Shown piece by piece: positions 52,219 through 61,093 of a stretch of DNA of 64,000 bases. The notes beneath the pieces were generated by a model. It ran no database searches. It worked only from the letters and a program-made list of their open reading frames with translations, and was not told the DNA's origin. The stretch is taken from NCBI GenBank assembly GCA_015068555.1, contig SVKI01000003.1, positions 1 to 64,000 on the forward strand. The letters are read 5' to 3'. A program made the position numbers and the translations under genes. Each line of letters starts with the position of its first letter. Within the stretch, counting starts at the first letter, position 1. This DNA comes from Oscillospiraceae bacterium. GTDB lineage: Bacteria > Bacillota > Clostridia > UBA1381 > UBA9506.

Positions 52219-52438
52219 AAAAAGAGTCGCAAAATGCTTCGTGTTCTTAAGGACAGTAATAAAGCCTTCCCTGTGCAAGGGAAGGTGGCAAAACCGTAGG
52301 TTTTGACGGAAGGGTTGTTAATCACAATCCCTCAGTCAAATCAAAGATTTGACAGCTCCCTCGCGTGCCCCGAAGGGGTATTACACAAGGGGTTTTATGT
52401 CCTTAGAAACACTTGGCATATTTGCGACTCTTTTTTTT
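52219..52438. terminator. Terminator hairpin split by R2 copy 2
   Basis: AAAAAGAGTCGCAAAATGC (52219-52237) pairs with GCATATTTGCGACTCTTTTT (52416-52435). The inserted R2 element lies in the loop. It serves trpB on the plus strand and the phosphohexomutase relic on the minus strand. Confidence 0.75.
52241..52412. repeat. R2 hairpin-string repeat, copy 2
   Basis: Terminal inverted repeats GTGTTCTTAAGGACA (52241-52255) and TGTCCTTAGAAACAC (52398-52412). The inside matches copy 1 closely but has lost about 36 bp between two AAGGG words, removing its last hairpin. One hairpin loop differs (GTA for GCA) while the stem is unchanged. Confidence 0.85.
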
Positions 52439-52640
52439 ATAATCCTAAAGGCTGAACCCAGATATCCGTCATACGTTTTGCCTCTTCCATGGTTTCCATT
52501 TCACAGAACACATGAATCAACGGCTCTGTACCCGAAAAACGGGCGATAATCCAACCGCCGTTTGCAAAATACACCTTATGGCCGTCTTCATAGCTCACTT
52601 TTTCAATTTCCAGGCCAAAATCGGGCAGTTCTTTTTTATG
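52437..52640 (-). pseudogene. C-terminal relic of a phosphoglucomutase/phosphomannomutase
   Basis: About 65 residues match domain IV of phosphohexomutases: LPDFGLEIEKVSYEDG, then GGWIIARFSGTEPLIHVFCE (the phosphate-binding R-F-S-G-T-E-P motif) and EEAKRMTDIWV. The catalytic Ser and metal-binding domains are absent; the frame upstream runs into unrelated sequence before the divergent AraC gene. A full enzyme has about 500-580 residues, so this is a truncated remnant. Confidence 0.75.
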
Positions 52641-52731
52641 GTTTGTCTTTATAAAAAACTTAAATCTTTTTATAATTTTCTTTACATTTACCATATTTTT
52701 TTTTATAATAAAGTGAGAGGGAGGGAGAACC

Positions 52732-53895
52732 ATGCTGATTAACCTCACCGACAAAACATTAGGTGATTTGGGATGTTTGTGCCGCGGAAGCATTACGGAC
52801 GCTTCGGCTCTTTTAAGCATACCTTTAATTAAAAGCCGAAGACTTTCGCAAACCAGTTTCCGCATTTTATATAAACACGATTCTCAAAAAACCGCGTTGG
52901 AAAGAACCGACGGAACCGCCATCTTATTCTGTGGTAAAAGTCCTGAACAATTACAAACTTTTTTACTGGATAAAACCGTGATTTTAAATCCCGGCATCTA
53001 TTATTATGTCCTGCCCCTGTTAGGCGAAACCGAGCTTTCTGTCTGCGCCCCTTCAGGTACACAAACCTATCCGGTTACGCAAAAAGAACGACTCGTCAGC
53101 ATCCTGCCGCTGATTGAACCAACCGAAATATTCACTCTGCTTCACCATGAAAAAGAGCGTGGTTTTTCCATGCGTGGCGAAACCCACGATTTCTGGGAAC
53201 TCACGTTCGTGGAACGGGGCGAATTGCACAATTTGGTAGACGGCGAGGATTTCACTCAACGCCAAGGTGAGATTATGCTGTTTTTACCTAACCAACATCA
53301 CAGGCAATACGCCGAGCCGGATATGCGCGTTTTTTACATGACCGTCAGCTTTTCCATGTCATTTTCTGACCCTTCTTTCTTCCACGGCAAAGTTTTTAAG
53401 GCTGACCACGAAACGCGCACCCTCTTTCGAAACATGTTAGAAGAGCGGGACAGCAGTCGCATTTTTGCCGAGGATCTGATTCTCTGCCATTTGAAGGAAA
53501 TAATCATTCGCCTGTTGCGCTCGGGCCAGGTTGAGCAAATCGTCACTCGTGCACAAACTGAATCCAGACCCATGCTTGAGAACAGCATTGTTCTCAAAGC
53601 GGAAGATTATGTCAAAAAACATCTGCACAAACGGCTGACTGTTTCTGAGATCGCCGATGCCCTGCCTGTTTCAGAAACCTACTTATCCGCTCTTTTTAAA
53701 AAGTGCACCGGCGAATCGTTAAATCACTACATAAATCGGCAAAAACTGATGCTGGCAAAAGAATATATCCGTTCCGGCAGTTATACATTTACCGAAATTG
53801 CACAGATACTTGGCTACAGCAATGTACATTATTTTTCCCGTAGTTTCAAACAGCATTTTGGCATAACGCCGTCGGAATATGCAAATATAACATAA
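52732..53895 (+). CDS. AraC-family transcription regulator
   Basis: A 387-residue regulator. A middle cupin-like sensor (DFWELTFVERGELHNLVDGE and FLPNQHHRQYAE, about 165-205) and two C-terminal AraC helix-turn-helix motifs (LTVSEIADALPVSETYLSALF and YTFTEIAQILGYSNVHYFSR, about 300-370). The N-terminal 140 residues do not match a family I know. Its start is preceded by GAGGGAGGGAG. The adjacent CBM9-like gene 14 bp on suggests carbohydrate-linked control. Target unknown. Confidence 0.88.
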   Translation: MLINLTDKTLGDLGCLCRGSITDASALLSIPLIKSRRLSQTSFRILYKHDSQKTALERTDGTAILFCGKSPEQLQTFLLDKTVILNPGIYYYVLPLLGETELSVCAPSGTQTYPVTQKERLVSILPLIEPTEIFTLLHHEKERGFSMRGETHDFWELTFVERGELHNLVDGEDFTQRQGEIMLFLPNQHHRQYAEPDMRVFYMTVSFSMSFSDPSFFHGKVFKADHETRTLFRNMLEERDSSRIFAEDLILCHLKEIIIRLLRSGQVEQIVTRAQTESRPMLENSIVLKAEDYVKKHLHKRLTVSEIADALPVSETYLSALFKKCTGESLNHYINRQKLMLAKEYIRSGSYTFTEIAQILGYSNVHYFSRSFKQHFGITPSEYANIT

Positions 53896-53909
53896 ATAGG
53901 AGAAGCCTT

Positions 53910-54527
53910 ATGAAAACCTACATCATTAAAAAAATTGACGGCCCCATCACGGAAGAAAGCTTTAACCAGGCTAATATTGCCAAGGTTAATTTCGGACCCT
54001 TTAAAGGCACTGAAAGCCCATTTGACACTGAGCTTCAATTACTCTATAATGACGAAGCCATCTATGTTCATTTTAAAACCGATGAACGTCCTCTCTTAGC
54101 GCGCAGAACAGACCGCGACAGCGATGTGTGCGAGGATAGTTGCATGGAAATCTTTTTCTCACCCGACGAAACAGACACTCATTATTTTAATTTTGAAATC
54201 AATCCTTTGGGTACGCTCTATCTGCATTATAACAACGACCGCTATGATACCCATGCCGTTGATGTACCCACGGAATTGTTCGAAATTAAAAGCGTGATTA
54301 CGAGCAAAAACTGGGAGCTTTACTATAAAATTCCTTTTAGCTTTATCTTAACCCATTTTGAAAAAATAACCGAAAATTGCAGAGCCAATTTTTACAAATG
54401 CGGCGAGCATACCGAAATTGAACACTATGCCTGCTGGAACGAAATCTATCTTGAAAAGCCTGATTTCCACTGCTCGCAGTTTTTCGGAAAGCTCACGTTT
54501 GAAAAGGGAATTTCCGTTAGCCGATAA
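53910..54527 (+). CDS. Cytosolic CBM9-like carbohydrate-binding protein
   Basis: A 205-residue protein of the carbohydrate-binding family 9-like fold (Ig-like sandwich). Motifs: LQLLYNDEAIYVHFKTDE, CEDSCMEIFFSPDETDTHYF with NFEINPLGTL, then the C-terminal HYACWNEI and FHCSQFFGKLTFE. There is no signal peptide or catalytic domain, so it is a stand-alone cytosolic binder. GGAG precedes the ATG; it is probably co-transcribed with the AraC gene. Confidence 0.8.
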   Translation: MKTYIIKKIDGPITEESFNQANIAKVNFGPFKGTESPFDTELQLLYNDEAIYVHFKTDERPLLARRTDRDSDVCEDSCMEIFFSPDETDTHYFNFEINPLGTLYLHYNNDRYDTHAVDVPTELFEIKSVITSKNWELYYKIPFSFILTHFEKITENCRANFYKCGEHTEIEHYACWNEIYLEKPDFHCSQFFGKLTFEKGISVSR

Positions 54528-54616
54528 GGTTTTTAGCAAGCTAACCAACTTTTTAGCAACATAGATTTTCATGTCCCTTTGTAAACTATCCATATCTTGA
54601 AATATGGAGGTTTACC

Positions 54617-55837
54617 ATGAAAAAATTTCTCAGCGTAGCTCTTTTTGTTGTGTATATCTGTTCGGGTGCTGTTGTTTCGGCAGCTCGTGATAATACGACA
54701 TTAATTGCCAACGATTTCAGAAAAAGCACACCGCTCAACACGGTTTTAACTTTATCGGCCGGCGATTTTGTGGAAAGCGTGAACCCACCAAAGGGCAGTT
54801 CTCTCACTTCCATAACGCTGACGCAGGTTCCCAACGCAAAAAGCGGAACCTTGCAGCTTGCCGGTAAAACTGTGCAAAAGAACGACACCATACAAACTTC
54901 TGCGTTAAATAATTTGCGCTTTGTTCCGGCTAAAAACTATAAAGGGGAAGCCATTTTCACATGGAATGCACAGTATGGAAATGCCTCCTCTCCGTATCCG
55001 GCGGCGGTCGTTATCACGATAGGCGAAGGGGCAGCGCCGGCTTCCGAGCCGCCTGCAGCAGAAGACACCGCACAGCCGTCAGAAGCACCTGTGCCCACCG
55101 AAGCACCTTCCGAAGCGCCGACAGAGACGTCCGCACCTACGGAAGCACCCACCCCTACGGAAGCACCCACCCCTACGGAAGCGCCAAATCCTACCGAAAC
55201 ACCTGCTCCAACACCCACGCAAAAGCCTTTGCAATATGAAGATATGTTGCGGCATTGGGGCGCTTATTCTGCCGGCATGTTAGGTGCAGAAGGCATCATT
55301 GTTGGCGAAGAGATTGGCGGCCACTTTTATTTTTATCCTGATAAGCAACTAACACGAATCGATTTCATCATTTTGACCAACAGCATTTTCGGCATTAAAA
55401 CAAAAGACAGCACAGCCGATAGCCCCTTTGCAGATGCCGGTGTTCCCGATTATATGTTGCGTCAGGCCATTGCCGCCTATGAGGCTGGCTTAATCAGCGG
55501 CAGTCCACAAGGCGGGAAGTTGTACCTGCATCCCTTTGAAGCCCTCACACGAGCTGAGGCCGCCAAAATTTTAGATAATGGTCTTAAGCTTCAGTATCCC
55601 GCCAGAAATGCACTGGATTTTAGCGATGCAGGTGACATTCCCGGATGGGCCGCACAAGCCATCACAAATCTTGAATCTTATGGCATCATTCGCGGCTATG
55701 AAGATAACACCTTTCGTCCTGCTGCTCCGGTAAACAAGGCGCAGGCCGGCGAAATGTTGTATCAGACTTATAAATACAGGGATAAAGCACGCAAAACCAA
55801 AACTGTTTTCCACGAAATCTTTTACGGTAAAGTATAA
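54617..55837 (+). CDS. S-layer homology (SLH) domain protein
   Basis: A 406-residue exported protein. Signal peptide (residues 1-22), an Ig/cadherin-like beta domain (about 30-135), a Pro/Thr/Glu/Ala linker of near-repeats (about 145-205) and three SLH domains (about 208-400; HWGAYSAGMLGAEGI, YMLRQAIAAYEAGLISG, WAAQAITNLESYGIIRGYEDNTF). SLH domains bind pyruvylated secondary wall polymer, so the protein is probably wall-anchored with the beta domain outward. GGAGG lies eight bases before the ATG. Confidence 0.9.
   Translation: MKKFLSVALFVVYICSGAVVSAARDNTTLIANDFRKSTPLNTVLTLSAGDFVESVNPPKGSSLTSITLTQVPNAKSGTLQLAGKTVQKNDTIQTSALNNLRFVPAKNYKGEAIFTWNAQYGNASSPYPAAVVITIGEGAAPASEPPAAEDTAQPSEAPVPTEAPSEAPTETSAPTEAPTPTEAPTPTEAPNPTETPAPTPTQKPLQYEDMLRHWGAYSAGMLGAEGIIVGEEIGGHFYFYPDKQLTRIDFIILTNSIFGIKTKDSTADSPFADAGVPDYMLRQAIAAYEAGLISGSPQGGKLYLHPFEALTRAEAAKILDNGLKLQYPARNALDFSDAGDIPGWAAQAITNLESYGIIRGYEDNTFRPAAPVNKAQAGEMLYQTYKYRDKARKTKTVFHEIFYGKV
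55111..55201 (+). repeat. Tandem repeat encoding Pro/Thr linker
   Basis: About five copies of an 18-bp unit close to GCACCCACCCCTACGGAA, coding for A-P-T-P-T-E. Copies are nearly identical in DNA, so copy number may vary by slippage. Confidence 0.75.
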
Positions 55838-55855
55838 TAAACAAACAGAAAGCAT

Positions 55856-55890
55856 CACGAAACGGCAGTGGAATTCATTGCCGTTTCGTG
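55856..55890. terminator. Hairpin after SLH gene, no U-tract
   Basis: CACGAAACGGCA / TGCCGTTTCGTG with an 11-nt loop, 18 bp past the stop. There is no T-run, so it may be a processing or weak termination site. Confidence 0.5.
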
Positions 55891-55932
55891 ATACCTTGCA
55901 AATACACCCAATCAACTGGTGGAGGAATGACC

Positions 55933-56670
55933 ATGCAAAGAAAAACGACACTCATAACTGGTGCCTCGCGCGGCATTGGTGCCGCTTGCGCAATGCGGTT
56001 TGCCAAAGACCAATATGATGTTATCGTGCATTATAATAAACACGAAGAAGAGGCTTTGGCGCTTTGCCGGCAGATACAAACAAATGGCGGACAGGCTTTT
56101 ACCATGCAGGCAGACCTTGCAAAGCCGCAAGAGGTCAAGAATCTGGCAGAACGTGTTCTGTCTCAGCACGGTGGCGTAGATGTTTTAATCAACAACGCCG
56201 GCACAGCCCTTTATAAAATGCTATGTGACACAACCGAAGATGACTTAGAGCGTATTTTTAATATCAACATTCTTTCCATGATGACGCTGACACAAGCTCT
56301 GCTACCACCCATGATACATAAAAAAGAGGGGCATATTATTAACCTGTCCTCCATTTGGGGTCTTACAGGCGCCTCCTGCGAGGTAGCATACTCCACTACC
56401 AAGGCTGCTGTGATTGGTTTTACAAAATCTCTTGCCAAAGAATTGGGCCCTTCGGGCATACTGGTAAACTGCGTGGCACCCGGCGTGATTGATACGGATA
56501 TGAATCAACAGCTTGACGAGGAAACACGCGCCGTCTTGTGTGAGGAAACACCGCTCGGAAGATTAGGCACCGCTCAGGAAGTGGCCGAAACCGTCTTTTT
56601 CTTATCCTCACAAAACAACACCTTTATGACCGGACAGGTGGTCAGCCCGAACGGCGGCATTCTTTGCTGA
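55933..56670 (+). CDS. SDR family oxidoreductase, 3-oxoacyl-ACP reductase (FabG)-like
   Basis: A 245-residue classical SDR. TGASRGIGAA near residue 10, NNAG, the catalytic Ser in NLSSIWG, Tyr/Lys in YSTTKAAVIGF near 153, and PGVIDTDMN. It is complete and FabG-like, but no fatty-acid synthesis genes are near, so a different keto substrate is possible. Start ATG 55933 after GGAGG; an ATG two codons upstream is too close to the ribosome site. Confidence 0.88.
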   Translation: MQRKTTLITGASRGIGAACAMRFAKDQYDVIVHYNKHEEEALALCRQIQTNGGQAFTMQADLAKPQEVKNLAERVLSQHGGVDVLINNAGTALYKMLCDTTEDDLERIFNINILSMMTLTQALLPPMIHKKEGHIINLSSIWGLTGASCEVAYSTTKAAVIGFTKSLAKELGPSGILVNCVAPGVIDTDMNQQLDEETRAVLCEETPLGRLGTAQEVAETVFFLSSQNNTFMTGQVVSPNGGILC

Positions 56671-56672
56671 TT

Positions 56673-56720
56673 AAAAGCGCTATGCCGAGCATCCCGATGG
56701 ATGCTCGGCATAGCGCTTTT
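56673..56720. terminator. Strong bidirectional terminator
   Basis: A 22-bp perfect stem beginning AAAAGCGCTATGCCGAGC, 4-nt loop CGAT, and T-runs on both strands, between converging genes. Confidence 0.95.
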
Positions 56721-57151
56721 TATGAACTGAAATCTTCTGTTAACTCTAACAGCTCCTGCTTGCTTTTTACAAAAATTCCTTCACAAAACATGCGATAATC
56801 CTCAGGACGCAAATCCTTTACCGCTATGGGCAGCTTATAGCTGAATCGTTTTTCGCCATCTGCTTCCACTGTAAAAACGCAAATATCCCCTGCTTGCTCT
56901 GCTACAAAATATTCTGTCTGCGGCGGTTGTGTTGGCAGTGGCACAAGCGTTGTCACGGCGGCGGGCACATCTTCAATTATTTCTTCTTGTAAAGGATACG
57001 ATTCCTGCTCTATACTCTGTATGATTTCTGTTTGCCGGGCAGTTTGCATTTTGATGACGCCGAAGCCAATCCCCAAACCAACCGCAAAAGCTCCCAGAAA
57101 AAGCAACGAATATAAAAACCATCTACTTTTTTTCCTTTGCACACGATACAT
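56720..57151 (-). CDS. BofC-like membrane-anchored protein
   Basis: A 143-residue protein: short basic N-terminus, one membrane helix (WFLYSLLFLGAFAVGLGIGFG, residues 11-31), a Pro/Thr spacer, and a C-terminal domain YFVAEQAGDICVFTVEADGE to LLELTEDFSS. This C-terminal pattern (beta strands, then D-Y-R-M-F-C-E-G-I and E-D-F-S-S) resembles the BofC C-terminal domain, which in spore formers acts outside the membrane in sporulation signalling. It lies 76 bp after dacF. The function in this species is inferred. Confidence 0.65.
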   Translation of the reverse strand: MYRVQRKKSRWFLYSLLFLGAFAVGLGIGFGVIKMQTARQTEIIQSIEQESYPLQEEIIEDVPAAVTTLVPLPTQPPQTEYFVAEQAGDICVFTVEADGEKRFSYKLPIAVKDLRPEDYRMFCEGIFVKSKQELLELTEDFSS

Positions 57152-57227
57152 GCGGTCTTCTTCCTTTCACGCAAAAAGGTCTTTTCTAACAATGTGCCCC
57201 ATTGCCGCATGTTTTATGCCAAAATAT

Positions 57228-58373
57228 TTATTTTCTGCCGAAAAACAGCTGTGTAACAAGCTTTTGATACATACCCCAAACGCCCTGCCTTTCAACGGTT
57301 TCCAGCGCGATAAGTTCTGTTTCTCCGATCACTTCTCCATCGGCTTTAAATATGACCTTGCCAAGAACATCACCCTGACGGACCGGCGCCGGAACTGTCT
57401 CCGGCACTTCCATTTGTTTTTCTATCTGGTTCAATTTGGCTTTGCTTACCAAAAGGTGAAAATCTTCCCCTATGCCAATTTGCACGGTATCCGAGCAGCC
57501 TTTAAGCACGGCCGGCGGCGTCAGTTCCGCCTGCGTCAGGAGGCTGTCTGCCACGGCATAATTGGCAAACCCATAGTCCAGCAATTTGGTGGCATCCGAG
57601 AATCTGTCTTTCGAGGTTTCAGAGGCAAGCACAACAGCAATCAGATTCATGCCGTTTCGCACTGCTGAAGCGCTGAGGCAATATTTAGCCACGCTGGTAG
57701 ACCCTGTTTTAAGTCCGTTTGCACCCTCGTAAAATCGAATTAGCTTATTCGTGTTGACCAGTCCAAAAGCGCCCTCACGCAAGCTGTCCATCCAGATTCC
57801 CGTAAATTCTAATACCAGCGGATGCCGCACAAGCTCACGGCTCATTAAGGCAATGTCATGTGCGCTGGTGAGATGCGCCGGGTCGTCAAGGCCGTTGCAG
57901 TTGACAAAGTTCGTATCATGCATCCCCAAAGCAGCAGCCCGTTCGTTCATCATTTTCACAAATCCCTCATGACTGCCCGCTATGTGTTCTGCCAAAGCGA
58001 CTGCTGCATCGTTGCCGGAAGCGACTGCCACTGCCTTTAGCATATCGCGCACGCTCATTTCCTCTCCCGGTTCTAAATACACCTGAGAGCCGCCCATAGA
58101 GGCCGCAAATTCAGAGCAACGCACCATTTCATCCTGAGAGATTCGTCCCTCATCAATCGCCTCTACCACGAGTAGCATCGTCATAATTTTGGTGACAGAA
58201 GCCGGCGGTCTTTGATCGTGGCAATTTTTTTCATACAGTATCTGACCGGTGCCTGCCTCTATTAAAATAACCGAGGGCGCCGTTAAACTGAGTTCCCCGC
58301 CCTCCTCCGCCCAAACGGGCATGGCTGAACAGATAAAACACAACACCAGGCATAAAGAAAGCAAACGCTTCAT
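57228..58373 (-). CDS. dacF: D-alanyl-D-alanine carboxypeptidase (DacF/DacB type PBP)
   Basis: A 381-residue exported class-C-like penicillin-binding protein that trims the peptidoglycan stem peptide. Signal peptide (1-22), S-x-x-K in PASVTKIMT near residue 58, S-x-N in ASGNDAA near 118, K-T-G in NGLKTGSTS near 222, and a C-terminal PBP5-associated domain. The ending includes an amphipathic helix that likely binds the membrane. It is paired with the BofC-like gene, suggesting a sporulation or cell-wall role. Confidence 0.92.
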   Translation of the reverse strand: MKRLLSLCLVLCFICSAMPVWAEEGGELSLTAPSVILIEAGTGQILYEKNCHDQRPPASVTKIMTMLLVVEAIDEGRISQDEMVRCSEFAASMGGSQVYLEPGEEMSVRDMLKAVAVASGNDAAVALAEHIAGSHEGFVKMMNERAAALGMHDTNFVNCNGLDDPAHLTSAHDIALMSRELVRHPLVLEFTGIWMDSLREGAFGLVNTNKLIRFYEGANGLKTGSTSVAKYCLSASAVRNGMNLIAVVLASETSKDRFSDATKLLDYGFANYAVADSLLTQAELTPPAVLKGCSDTVQIGIGEDFHLLVSKAKLNQIEKQMEVPETVPAPVRQGDVLGKVIFKADGEVIGETELIALETVERQGVWGMYQKLVTQLFFGRK

Positions 58374-58473
58374 GTGCTATTCCTCCTGTTTTTTTATCAC
58401 ACTACCTATCCTATGCCTTTTTTCTCCCGTTATGCCTGCTTTATACCGTCAGGTTGCTTTTTATAATAAATAT

Positions 58474-58497
58474 CCCCCCGTATAACGGGGGGTTTTT
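58474..58497 (+). terminator. Plus-oriented hairpin CCCCCCG/CGGGGGG with T-run
   Basis: CCCCCCG-TATAA-CGGGGGG followed by TTTTT on the plus strand only. It stands between dacF and the IS200 element, both minus strand, so the transcript it would end is unclear. The rest of 58374-58524 shows nothing else. Confidence 0.5.
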
Positions 58498-58524
58498 CAT
58501 TTTCGGGCATAGCCCTAATACTAC

Positions 58525-59166
58525 TGGCGACGCACAAGTGCGTTTTATATTGGCCTGCCAGCCATGCAACTATTACTTACTACCCATAAATGGGTCCCGC
58601 GGGTCGAACATACTTAGTTGATCACTTTCCTTATCTCTTTTTAGTTGTTCTTCTATATATTTCTTTATCGCTTTTGTGTTCTTCCCCGCGGTATCAACGT
58701 AGTATCCCTTACACCAAAACTCGCGGTTTCGGTAGGCAAACTTCATGTTCCCCCACTTTTGAAATATGAGTAATGCACTTTTCCCTTTCAAGTAACCCAT
58801 AAAACCCGAAACGCTCATTTTGGGAGGGATACTAACAAGCATATGAATATGGTCTGGACATACTTCTCCCTCTATGATTTCTACCCCTTTCCATTGGCAT
58901 AATTGGCGTAATATTTCCCTTATTTCAAGACGTTTATTTTCAAAAAATACTTTACGTCTGTATTTTGGTGCAAACACTATATGGTACTTGCAATCCCATT
59001 TGGTATGTGCTAAACTATTTGTGTCTATGGCTTCTTTTTTCATAGATAAATCCTCCAATGTGTTTTTTAGTTTCGACTGGCAGGTCGAGCTCATTATAAC
59101 ACATTGGAGGATTTTCTGTTCATCGGTTAACCTTTATTGAACCACGCGACTATCGCGTGGTTTTCG
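58525..59166 (-). mobile_element. IS200-type insertion sequence (IS200/IS605 superfamily)
   Basis: About 640 bp with one gene, tnpA, and no tnpB. Subterminal hairpins lie at both ends: ACGCAC-AA-GTGCGT (about 58530-58543) on the tnpA 3' side and ACCACGCG-ACTAT-CGCGTGGT (59141-59161) on the 5' side. There are no terminal inverted repeats or target duplication, as expected for single-strand transposition. It abuts the ABC-exporter terminator. A deletion derivative is at 183-285. Confidence 0.85.
58573..59043 (-). CDS. tnpA: IS200-family Y1/HUH transposase TnpA
   Basis: A 156-residue HUH transposase. The His-hydrophobic-His motif is PDHIHMLV (His65, His67) and the nucleophile is Tyr129 in AIKKYIEEQ, with Gln133 four residues on. 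Length and motifs fit IS200 TnpA, and the gene appears intact. The start ATG at 59043 follows GGAGGATTTATCT. The ribosome site is inside a 15-bp inverted repeat (59048-59062 with 59100-59114) that would hide it in the mRNA. Confidence 0.93.
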   Translation of the reverse strand: MKKEAIDTNSLAHTKWDCKYHIVFAPKYRRKVFFENKRLEIREILRQLCQWKGVEIIEGEVCPDHIHMLVSIPPKMSVSGFMGYLKGKSALLIFQKWGNMKFAYRNREFWCKGYYVDTAGKNTKAIKKYIEEQLKRDKESDQLSMFDPRDPFMGSK

Positions 59167-59172
59167 ATATAC

Positions 59173-59209
59173 AAAAATAGGCTGTAGCATTTTGCTACAG
59201 CCTATTTTT
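59173..59209 (-). terminator. Terminator of ABC exporter operon
   Basis: AAAAATAGGCTGTAGC / GCTACAGCCTATTTTT with a 5-nt loop, right after the stop at 59213. Confidence 0.9.
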
Positions 59210-59212
59210 GCC

Positions 59213-61093
59213 TTATGAAAGCTCAAACATCCCCGTATAGAGCTGATAATATTTTCCTTTTTCCGAAAGCAGACTTTCGTGATCGCCCCGCTCAATTATT
59301 TCACCATTTTCCAGTACCATAATCGCATTAGAATTACGAACGGTTGAAAGCCTGTGTGCAATCACAAACACGGTACGACCTGCCATTAAGGTATCCATGC
59401 CTTTTTCTATCTGCGCCTCTGTCCTGGTATCAATCGAGCTGGTGGCTTCATCTAAGATAAGCACAGGCGGATCTGCAACCGCCGCTCTTGCAATCGATAA
59501 AAGCTGTCTTTGTCCTTGACTTAGGTTACCGCCGTCTGCGGTCAGCACCGTGTCATATCCCTGTGGCAGATGCATAATGAAGGAATGGGCATTGGCAAGA
59601 CGCGCAGACGCCTCTACCTCTTCATCCGCCGCATCTAATCTGCCGTAGCGAATGTTGTCTCGCACTGTGCCTGTAAACAAATGCGCATCCTGCAGCACCA
59701 TGGAAAGGGAACGGCGTAAATCCGGCTTTTTGATTTCCGTAATGGGAATACCGTCATAGGTAATCTTGCCTTCCGGCACATCATAAAATCGATTTATCAG
59801 GTTGGTTATCGTCGTTTTACCGGCACCCGTAGAACCAACAAATGCAATCTTTTGGCCGGGCTTTGCATATAAATTAATATTTTTTAACACTGTTTTATTG
59901 GGCTCATACCCGAAGGTCACATCGTCAAAACGAACATCACCGCGCACCTCAATATAAGTTGCGTTTCCATCTTCATGCGGCTTCTTCCAGGCCCAGATGC
60001 CAGTGCGTTCTTTTGACTCTGTCAGGCTTCCGTCAGCCTTTTTTTGTGCATACACTAAGGTCACCGTTCCGTTATCCTGCTCGGGTTCTTCATCAATTAC
60101 CGCAAAAATACGCTCTGCACCTGCCATAGCCGTTAAAATGCTGTTAAACTGCTGCGATATCTGCGTAATCGGCTGAGAGAAAGAGCGGGTATATTGTAAA
60201 AATGAAGCAACCGTACCCAGATCGGCCGCACCAAAAATCACAAGCATACCGCCGGCTGCTGCCGTCAATGCGTAGTGCAGATACCCCAGATTACCCATGA
60301 TGGGCATTAAGATATTAGCAAAAGAATGGGCATTGGTGGCCGCCCGGCACAGTTGCTCATTCAGTACATCAAAATCCTGTTTGATGGTCTCCTCACGCGA
60401 GAACACCTTAACAACCTTCTGCCCTTCTATCATTTCCTCAATATAGCCATTGATTTCGCCTAAGGCTTTAGCCTGATTTTTAAAGTAAAATCCGCTTTTG
60501 GCACCAACCTTTTTTACAACAAACAGCATAATAACCAGCATAAAAAGCACCAGCACGGTAAGTAGCGGGCTGAGTACAACCATCATAATGAAAACACCGG
60601 CTACACTGATGAAGGAAGAAATGAACTGCGGAATGCCGTGTCCCATCATCTCACGCATTGAATCCGTATCATTGGTGAAACGGCTCATGAGCTCACCATG
60701 GGTATGGGTATCGAAAAACTTAATCGGAAGTTTTTGCATCGCCGAAAACAGGTCTGTTCTCACATTTTTCAACGTTTTCGTAGAAACTGACAACATAATG
60801 CGTTGATAGAGATAAGTCGATGCAGCACCAAAGAGGTAAATCACGCCCATGATGCACAGCATACGAATCAAGCCGCTGTAATCAACATGCTTTTGACCAA
60901 TTAAAGGGACAATATAATCATTGATAACAGGCTTTAAAAAGTAATTGCCCACCACATTGGCCAAAGAACTGATGATAATGCATAAAACAACGCCTGCCAG
61001 TTGCCATTTATAGGCACCCATATAGCGCAGAATGCGAAATAATGTTTTTTTAGCGTCTTTCGGTCTTTTTACCGGCCCTGGTCTTCTTGCCAT
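59213..61093 (-). CDS. ABC exporter half-transporter, catalytic subunit
   Basis: A 626-residue type IV ABC half-transporter: six membrane helices (about 30-330), then an NBD with canonical Walker A GSTGAGKTT near 425, LSQGQRQLLSIARA signature and Walker B ILDEATSSID with the catalytic Glu. A 40-residue Lys/Glu-rich insertion sits before the NBD (about 345-385). It overlaps the partner gene by one base (TAATG). Heterodimer with the 573-residue subunit is inferred. Likely exports lipids, peptides or drugs. Confidence 0.92.
   Translation of the reverse strand: MARRPGPVKRPKDAKKTLFRILRYMGAYKWQLAGVVLCIIISSLANVVGNYFLKPVINDYIVPLIGQKHVDYSGLIRMLCIMGVIYLFGAASTYLYQRIMLSVSTKTLKNVRTDLFSAMQKLPIKFFDTHTHGELMSRFTNDTDSMREMMGHGIPQFISSFISVAGVFIMMVVLSPLLTVLVLFMLVIMLFVVKKVGAKSGFYFKNQAKALGEINGYIEEMIEGQKVVKVFSREETIKQDFDVLNEQLCRAATNAHSFANILMPIMGNLGYLHYALTAAAGGMLVIFGAADLGTVASFLQYTRSFSQPITQISQQFNSILTAMAGAERIFAVIDEEPEQDNGTVTLVYAQKKADGSLTESKERTGIWAWKKPHEDGNATYIEVRGDVRFDDVTFGYEPNKTVLKNINLYAKPGQKIAFVGSTGAGKTTITNLINRFYDVPEGKITYDGIPITEIKKPDLRRSLSMVLQDAHLFTGTVRDNIRYGRLDAADEEVEASARLANAHSFIMHLPQGYDTVLTADGGNLSQGQRQLLSIARAAVADPPVLILDEATSSIDTRTEAQIEKGMDTLMAGRTVFVIAHRLSTVRNSNAIMVLENGEIIERGDHESLLSEKGKYYQLYTGMFELS

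Noticed and set aside
54937-55218. Gly/Ala/Val-rich minus-strand frame opposite the SLH linker
   Set aside because: A direct antisense image of the Pro/Thr/Glu repeat with no start signals.
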